Shown here piece by piece: positions 60,573-64,000 of a stretch of 64,000 bases of DNA (positions within the stretch are counted from its first letter, which is position 1; every line of letters starts with the position of its first letter). The position numbers and the translations under genes are program-made. The stretch is from CAYLPU01 sp964385635. Its GTDB lineage: Bacteria > Chloroflexota > Anaerolineae > B4-G1. The stretch lies in NCBI GenBank assembly GCA_964385635.1, contig CAYLPU010000008.1, positions 11,968-75,967 of the forward strand, in the 5' to 3' direction. The notes under the pieces are model-generated. The model saw only the letters and a program-made list of their open reading frames with translations, did not search any database and was not told the origin of the DNA.

Positions 60573-61229
60573 TCAGTCGCCCAGGAACCTCCAGATCTCA
60601 TCGTTCGCGTTTACGCCCCAGACCGTTCCATCTGCTGCAACCGAAACCTGCTTCAGGTGTTCTTCTATCTGCTGCCACTCGTTCTCGCCCAAATACATCC
60701 AGGTCTCATCGTTCGCGTTCACGCCCCAGATGTCTTTCGCTGCCCCAACCGAAACCTGTTTCAGGCTTCCTTCTACTATCTGCTGCCACTCGTTCTCGCC
60801 CAAGTATCTCCAGATTTTATCGTTCGCGTTCACGCCCCAGACCGTTCCATCTGCTGCAACCGAAACCTGCTTCAGGTGTTCTTCTATCTGCTGCCACTCG
60901 TTCTCGCCCAGGTATCTCCAGATCTCGCCGTTCGCGTTCACGCCCCAGATACTTTTCGCTGATCCAACGGAAACCTGTTTCAGGCTTCCTTCTATCTGCT
61001 CCCATGCGTTCTCGCCCAGGTATCTCCAGATTTTTTCGTTCGCGTTTACGCCCCAGACCGTTCCATCTGCTGCAACTGAAACCTGCTTCAGGTTTCCTTC
61101 TATCTGCTGCCACTTGTTGTCTCCCAAATACCTCCAGATTTCGTCGCCCGCGTTTGTGCCCCAGACATCTTCCGCTGATCCAACGGAGACCTGCTTGAGA
61201 CTTCCACTGATGTTGCGCCAAGTGCTCAT
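60573..61229 (-). CDS. Tectonin-repeat lectin-like propeller
   Basis: 218 residues made of six tectonin repeats of about 36 residues (LKQVSVAADGTVWGVNANDKIW, then RYLGENEWQQIE). AADGTVW and SAxxIW types alternate, which suggests doubling of a two-repeat unit. Tectonin/tachylectin propellers bind sugars or lipopolysaccharide. There is no signal peptide, so export is unclear. The DNA repeats are very similar, implying recent expansion. ATG at 61229 follows AGGAGG. Confidence 0.88.
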   Translation of the reverse strand: MSTWRNISGSLKQVSVGSAEDVWGTNAGDEIWRYLGDNKWQQIEGNLKQVSVAADGTVWGVNANEKIWRYLGENAWEQIEGSLKQVSVGSAKSIWGVNANGEIWRYLGENEWQQIEEHLKQVSVAADGTVWGVNANDKIWRYLGENEWQQIVEGSLKQVSVGAAKDIWGVNANDETWMYLGENEWQQIEEHLKQVSVAADGTVWGVNANDEIWRFLGD

Positions 61230-61331
61230 TATAACCTCCTGTTTTGAAAGTCTACGCTACCAGACAGCCAGCGTCGCCTCCGGCACGCCAGCGCGCACGT
61301 CCGCGCTGCCGTGGACGGATGGCCCGCTCTG

Positions 61332-61360
61332 ATTATAGCCAAATAGCAGCGGTTGCACAA
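61332..61360 (-). promoter_or_regulatory. Promoter of the tectonin gene
   Basis: Minus-strand TTGTGC (61355-61360), 17-bp spacer, consensus TATAAT (61332-61337). It lies at the end of the radical SAM gene and gives a leader of about 95 nt. Confidence 0.75.
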
Positions 61361-61361
61361 A

Positions 61362-63827
61362 CTACCACTCTACATCGGAGATGGCGACCCGGGCCAGGCG
61401 ATGGAGGTCGGGTTCACCAAAGGACCGCAGAAAGCCATGCAGATCAAACTTGGGGCCGACCACCAGGCGAGCGGCGAAGCCATCGGCGCTTTGCTCATAA
61501 TCCCCCTGAAAAAGAACCCTCTTCTTGAGTGCCTTAGCAGGCAGATCGAACCGGTAGCCCGAGCCTTCCCATCGGACGTTGCAGGGGACGTACGCGGCGC
61601 GCAGGAAATCCAAGAGTCGCCGCCCGGCGTCGGGGAAATCGGCGACAGGTAGAGTGAGAGAGAGCCGCATCCGTCGAAAGCGGCCCGGCTCAAACCCTTC
61701 CGCCAGGGAGAGGAACTCAAAGCCAGTCACCTTCTCGTCGGAGCTCCCCTCAGTGGTGGTGAGGGTGTGGACCAGCGCTACGGAGTCCCAGGCTTTGAGC
61801 GCGAAGACCGTCTCACCGTAGAAACCGGCGTAGCGGCGACGGTTCTCTCGTGTGGTGAAAAGGCTCTCCCGCGCCGACAGGAGATTGTCCGTCAGCGCCG
61901 GGCAGCCAGCGAGCAACCCCCGCAATACCCAGGCGTTCATCCACTCGGGAGAGACACCGGCCACCAGTGGGGGCAGTCTCAACCGCACGTACACCGGCTC
62001 CAGCCGCCGCTTGACCTGCATCACCTCCTGCAAACGAGCCAGATAGTGCTCGTCATCCGGCCGATGCATGCGGTGACCGGTAATCGCCTGTCGCTGTACA
62101 TCGTCCGAGCATGCCCCGCACCCCAGGCAGCGGCCGGGCCCGGCCTCACTCCCCAGGCAATACCCTTTATCCAGGCCCCGCTTGGCCTGTTGATACTGCT
62201 CATACAGAAAGGTCGGCGCCACGTTGGAGCGCACGAACTGGAGCGCAAAGGGATAATCCGGGCCTTTTTCCCCCAGCAGCGACGGAGTCCAGTGGCCATG
62301 CGCGACCATCCAGGCACGCAACGTTTCCCAGTAGCCAGGCGAGAGTCGCTTGTCATAGCAGTACCCCTCCTCGGCCAGGGAGATCAGTGCTTCGTGAAGC
62401 CAATAGCCCCCCATCGCCAGCACTTGCGAACTGCAGTATTCCTCCCAGGGTACCGCCAGACGGAACTCAAAGCCATTTGTCTCGCAGATCGACTTGACCG
62501 GGCCGATGATCTCCCGCCACTCGGCCGGGTCGAGAAAGAGGCGGTCGTACCGCAGCGGCGTGAAGGGCATGCGAATCAGCAATCCGACGCTGAATATGAT
62601 GCGGATGCCGGGGTTGCGCCGCTGGCGAAGCGTTTTCAACCGCTTGACGAAGTCGCGAAACTCCGCCAGGTCCTCCTCCCCTTCGTGACCGGTGAGGATA
62701 TAGAAAAGCTTGATCTCCCGCACCTTCTGCCCCAGGAGTCGCTTCAGCAATTCCACGATCACATCGCTGGCGAGGCTCTTGTGCAGCCAGGCCCGCATGC
62801 GCGCGCTGATTCCCTCCACGCCCAGCGTAAAGGTGCGCTTGTCGGCGATCACCTCCGTCTCCAGAAGCCCTGGCGTACCGTGGAGCACGTCCACCCGCTG
62901 GCTCTTGAAGCCCACCCGGTCAAAAAGCCTGTTCAGTTCCAAGAGCAGCGTCATGATGTCTCGATGCGTGTTGAAGTTGAAACTGTACAACTCCAGCGTC
63001 TCGCACCCCTGGGCTTGCTTGAGCCGGTGGGCCGTCGCCAGGATGGCCCGAAGCGAAACCTCGCGGTAGGGCTTGCGATCATATCCTTCGAAGCAGAAGG
63101 AGCAAAGAGCGGGGCAGCCGAAACTGATCTGCAAGCGGGCGGTCCCCGCCTCAGCGCCACTGAGAAGCGGATAGTCCACCAGCAGATGGTCAGCGCCCGG
63201 CACATCCAGCACCGCCTTTTCCACCGGCCGCTCCGGCCAACCCCCCGCCACCCACAGCCCCTTCACCTGAGCCGCTGCGCGGGCCAGCCGGCATCGCTTG
63301 TCCAGACCTGCGTGGTCCCGCAGACAGCGGGCCAGCGTGCCGACATGCTCCTCTCCCTCACCGAAAAAGAGCGCGTCCACCAGGCTGTCGCCGTTCTCGG
63401 CGACGATTGCCTGGGCCGCCATCGCGTTGGAGCCTCCCAGGATCAGGGGCGGCCACGACTCGTCCCGCTGGCTGGCTATGAGCGGCACGCTCGACCGGAG
63501 CAGCAGATGGGGCAGGTTGACCAGTTCCAGCGTATAACTGTTTGAGATCAACAGCAGATCGAAGTCCTTGACCGGGTGGAAGGACTGCATGCCGACCAGC
63601 AGGGGAATCCCGGCCCGCTCCAGCCGTTCCCGGTCGTGACGGGGAGGAAAGAACGCCATGTCCACGTAGGCATCGGGCAAGACGCGGCGCACTGCCTGGA
63701 ACAGAAAGAGGTGAGGGGTCGAGCGGTCCACGTCGCGGAAAGGGGACAGGCGCACGATGAGCACCCGGAAGCCTGCCGCACCGAAAGGGGGGTTGCGGAA
63801 GGTAGGATTGGGCCGCGGCAGATGCAT
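61362..63827 (-). CDS. Radical SAM protein, B12-binding-like N-terminus
   Basis: About 821 residues. The N-terminal about 230 residues (VLIVRLSPFRDVDRSTPHLF, LILGGSNAMAAQAIV, FFGEGEEHV) resemble the cobalamin-binding-like domain of B12/radical SAM enzymes. The 4Fe-4S motif is C-P-A-L-C-S-F-C (FGCPALCSFCFEGYDRKPYREVSL). A later Cys group (CLGSEAGPGRCLGCGAC) may hold a second cluster. The C-terminus (FDLHGFLRSFGEPDLHRLAR) is unlike the common methylthiotransferases. Substrate unknown. ATG at 63827 begins right after repeat copy B, which supplies a GGGAG ribosome-binding sequence. Confidence 0.82.
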   Translation of the reverse strand: MHLPRPNPTFRNPPFGAAGFRVLIVRLSPFRDVDRSTPHLFLFQAVRRVLPDAYVDMAFFPPRHDRERLERAGIPLLVGMQSFHPVKDFDLLLISNSYTLELVNLPHLLLRSSVPLIASQRDESWPPLILGGSNAMAAQAIVAENGDSLVDALFFGEGEEHVGTLARCLRDHAGLDKRCRLARAAAQVKGLWVAGGWPERPVEKAVLDVPGADHLLVDYPLLSGAEAGTARLQISFGCPALCSFCFEGYDRKPYREVSLRAILATAHRLKQAQGCETLELYSFNFNTHRDIMTLLLELNRLFDRVGFKSQRVDVLHGTPGLLETEVIADKRTFTLGVEGISARMRAWLHKSLASDVIVELLKRLLGQKVREIKLFYILTGHEGEEDLAEFRDFVKRLKTLRQRRNPGIRIIFSVGLLIRMPFTPLRYDRLFLDPAEWREIIGPVKSICETNGFEFRLAVPWEEYCSSQVLAMGGYWLHEALISLAEEGYCYDKRLSPGYWETLRAWMVAHGHWTPSLLGEKGPDYPFALQFVRSNVAPTFLYEQYQQAKRGLDKGYCLGSEAGPGRCLGCGACSDDVQRQAITGHRMHRPDDEHYLARLQEVMQVKRRLEPVYVRLRLPPLVAGVSPEWMNAWVLRGLLAGCPALTDNLLSARESLFTTRENRRRYAGFYGETVFALKAWDSVALVHTLTTTEGSSDEKVTGFEFLSLAEGFEPGRFRRMRLSLTLPVADFPDAGRRLLDFLRAAYVPCNVRWEGSGYRFDLPAKALKKRVLFQGDYEQSADGFAARLVVGPKFDLHGFLRSFGEPDLHRLARVAISDVEW

Positions 63828-63829
63828 AC

Positions 63830-63892
63830 GGGCTATCTCCCTATCTCTGTAGTTCTCTGTGTCTTCTCCGTGTAACTCTGTGTAACGACTGC
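63830..63892. repeat. CTCTGTG-type dispersed repeat, copy B
   Basis: Near-identical to 56833-56895 and in the same orientation. It abuts the radical SAM start codon. DNA beyond it to 64000 shows no supported gene. Confidence 0.8.
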
Positions 63893-64000
63893 TGGGTTGA
63901 GTAGTTGCGATCTCAGTATATTGCAACTCCGCTCGAAAGTCAAAGTTCCGTATTCCCTCAAGTATAATCGCACCGAAGGCAGTTCGTTCCCTCAAATGAA

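Noticed and set aside
60573..61229. Satellite-type tandem repeat
   Set aside because: The periodicity of about 108-111 bp is explained by coding tectonin repeats.

Overview
The window is a 64 kb piece of a GC-rich bacterial chromosome. It carries one run of exactly 100 Ns (6948-7047) inside a tandem repeat, so it looks like a scaffold from a draft or metagenome assembly. Gene content, the GH57/GH15 storage-polysaccharide cluster, bacterial serpins, two-component-propeller proteins and abundant dispersed palindromic repeats resemble Chloroflexota, probably Anaerolineae. That placement is an inference from gene content, not from a marker phylogeny.

Layout. 0.1-3.6 kb: a RelE/AbrB toxin-antitoxin pair, an MFS transporter coupled to a methyltransferase, and an Lgt-like protein. 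3.7-8.3 kb (minus strand): the conserved translation/transcription operon tRNA-Thr, rpmG, tRNA-Trp, secE, nusG, rplK, rplA, L10 leader, rplJ, rplL, with a strong promoter at 8.3 kb; rpoB does not follow rplL. 8.5-16.3 kb: a multi-span DUF5671 protein, a small anchored protein, and a giant alpha-2-macroglobulin with an internal membrane domain. In that gene the thioester cysteine codon is UGA, followed by a SECIS-like hairpin. 16.4-20.3 kb: tRNA-Arg, pdxA, a GNAT acetyltransferase, a LipM-like ligase, a DUF503 protein and a DNA glycosylase. 20.4-25.9 kb: a REase-NACHT-SUMF1 protein convergent with a DNA methylase, a short ORF and a CHAT protease. 24.2-32.7 kb (minus): a single transcript probably runs GH57 branching enzyme, glgA, galT, GH15, CHAT, short ORF, methylase. 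32.8-38.1 kb: cold-shock protein, a pRiA4-ORF3 protein, a nitroreductase and a Type IIG restriction-modification enzyme.

38.5-61.3 kb is an envelope island, nearly all on the minus strand. It holds LysM proteins, a 14-blade propeller lipoprotein, lipoproteins built from a repeated domain of about 80 residues (9 copies in 3 proteins), two lipoprotein serpins, DUF333 lipoproteins, a tectonin protein, and a propeller histidine kinase with a NarL-type regulator. Two near-identical ECF-type promoters and an 11-bp-period operator array lie among them. The window ends with a radical SAM protein.

How parts may work together. The macroglobulin, the serpins and a chagasin-like domain suggest investment in inhibiting foreign proteases at the cell surface. 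The CHAT protease appears tied to glycogen metabolism through operon position and a predicted starch-binding-like C-terminus. At least five families of small dispersed repeats shape terminators, gene ends and, in at least six places, protein sequences through in-frame insertions.
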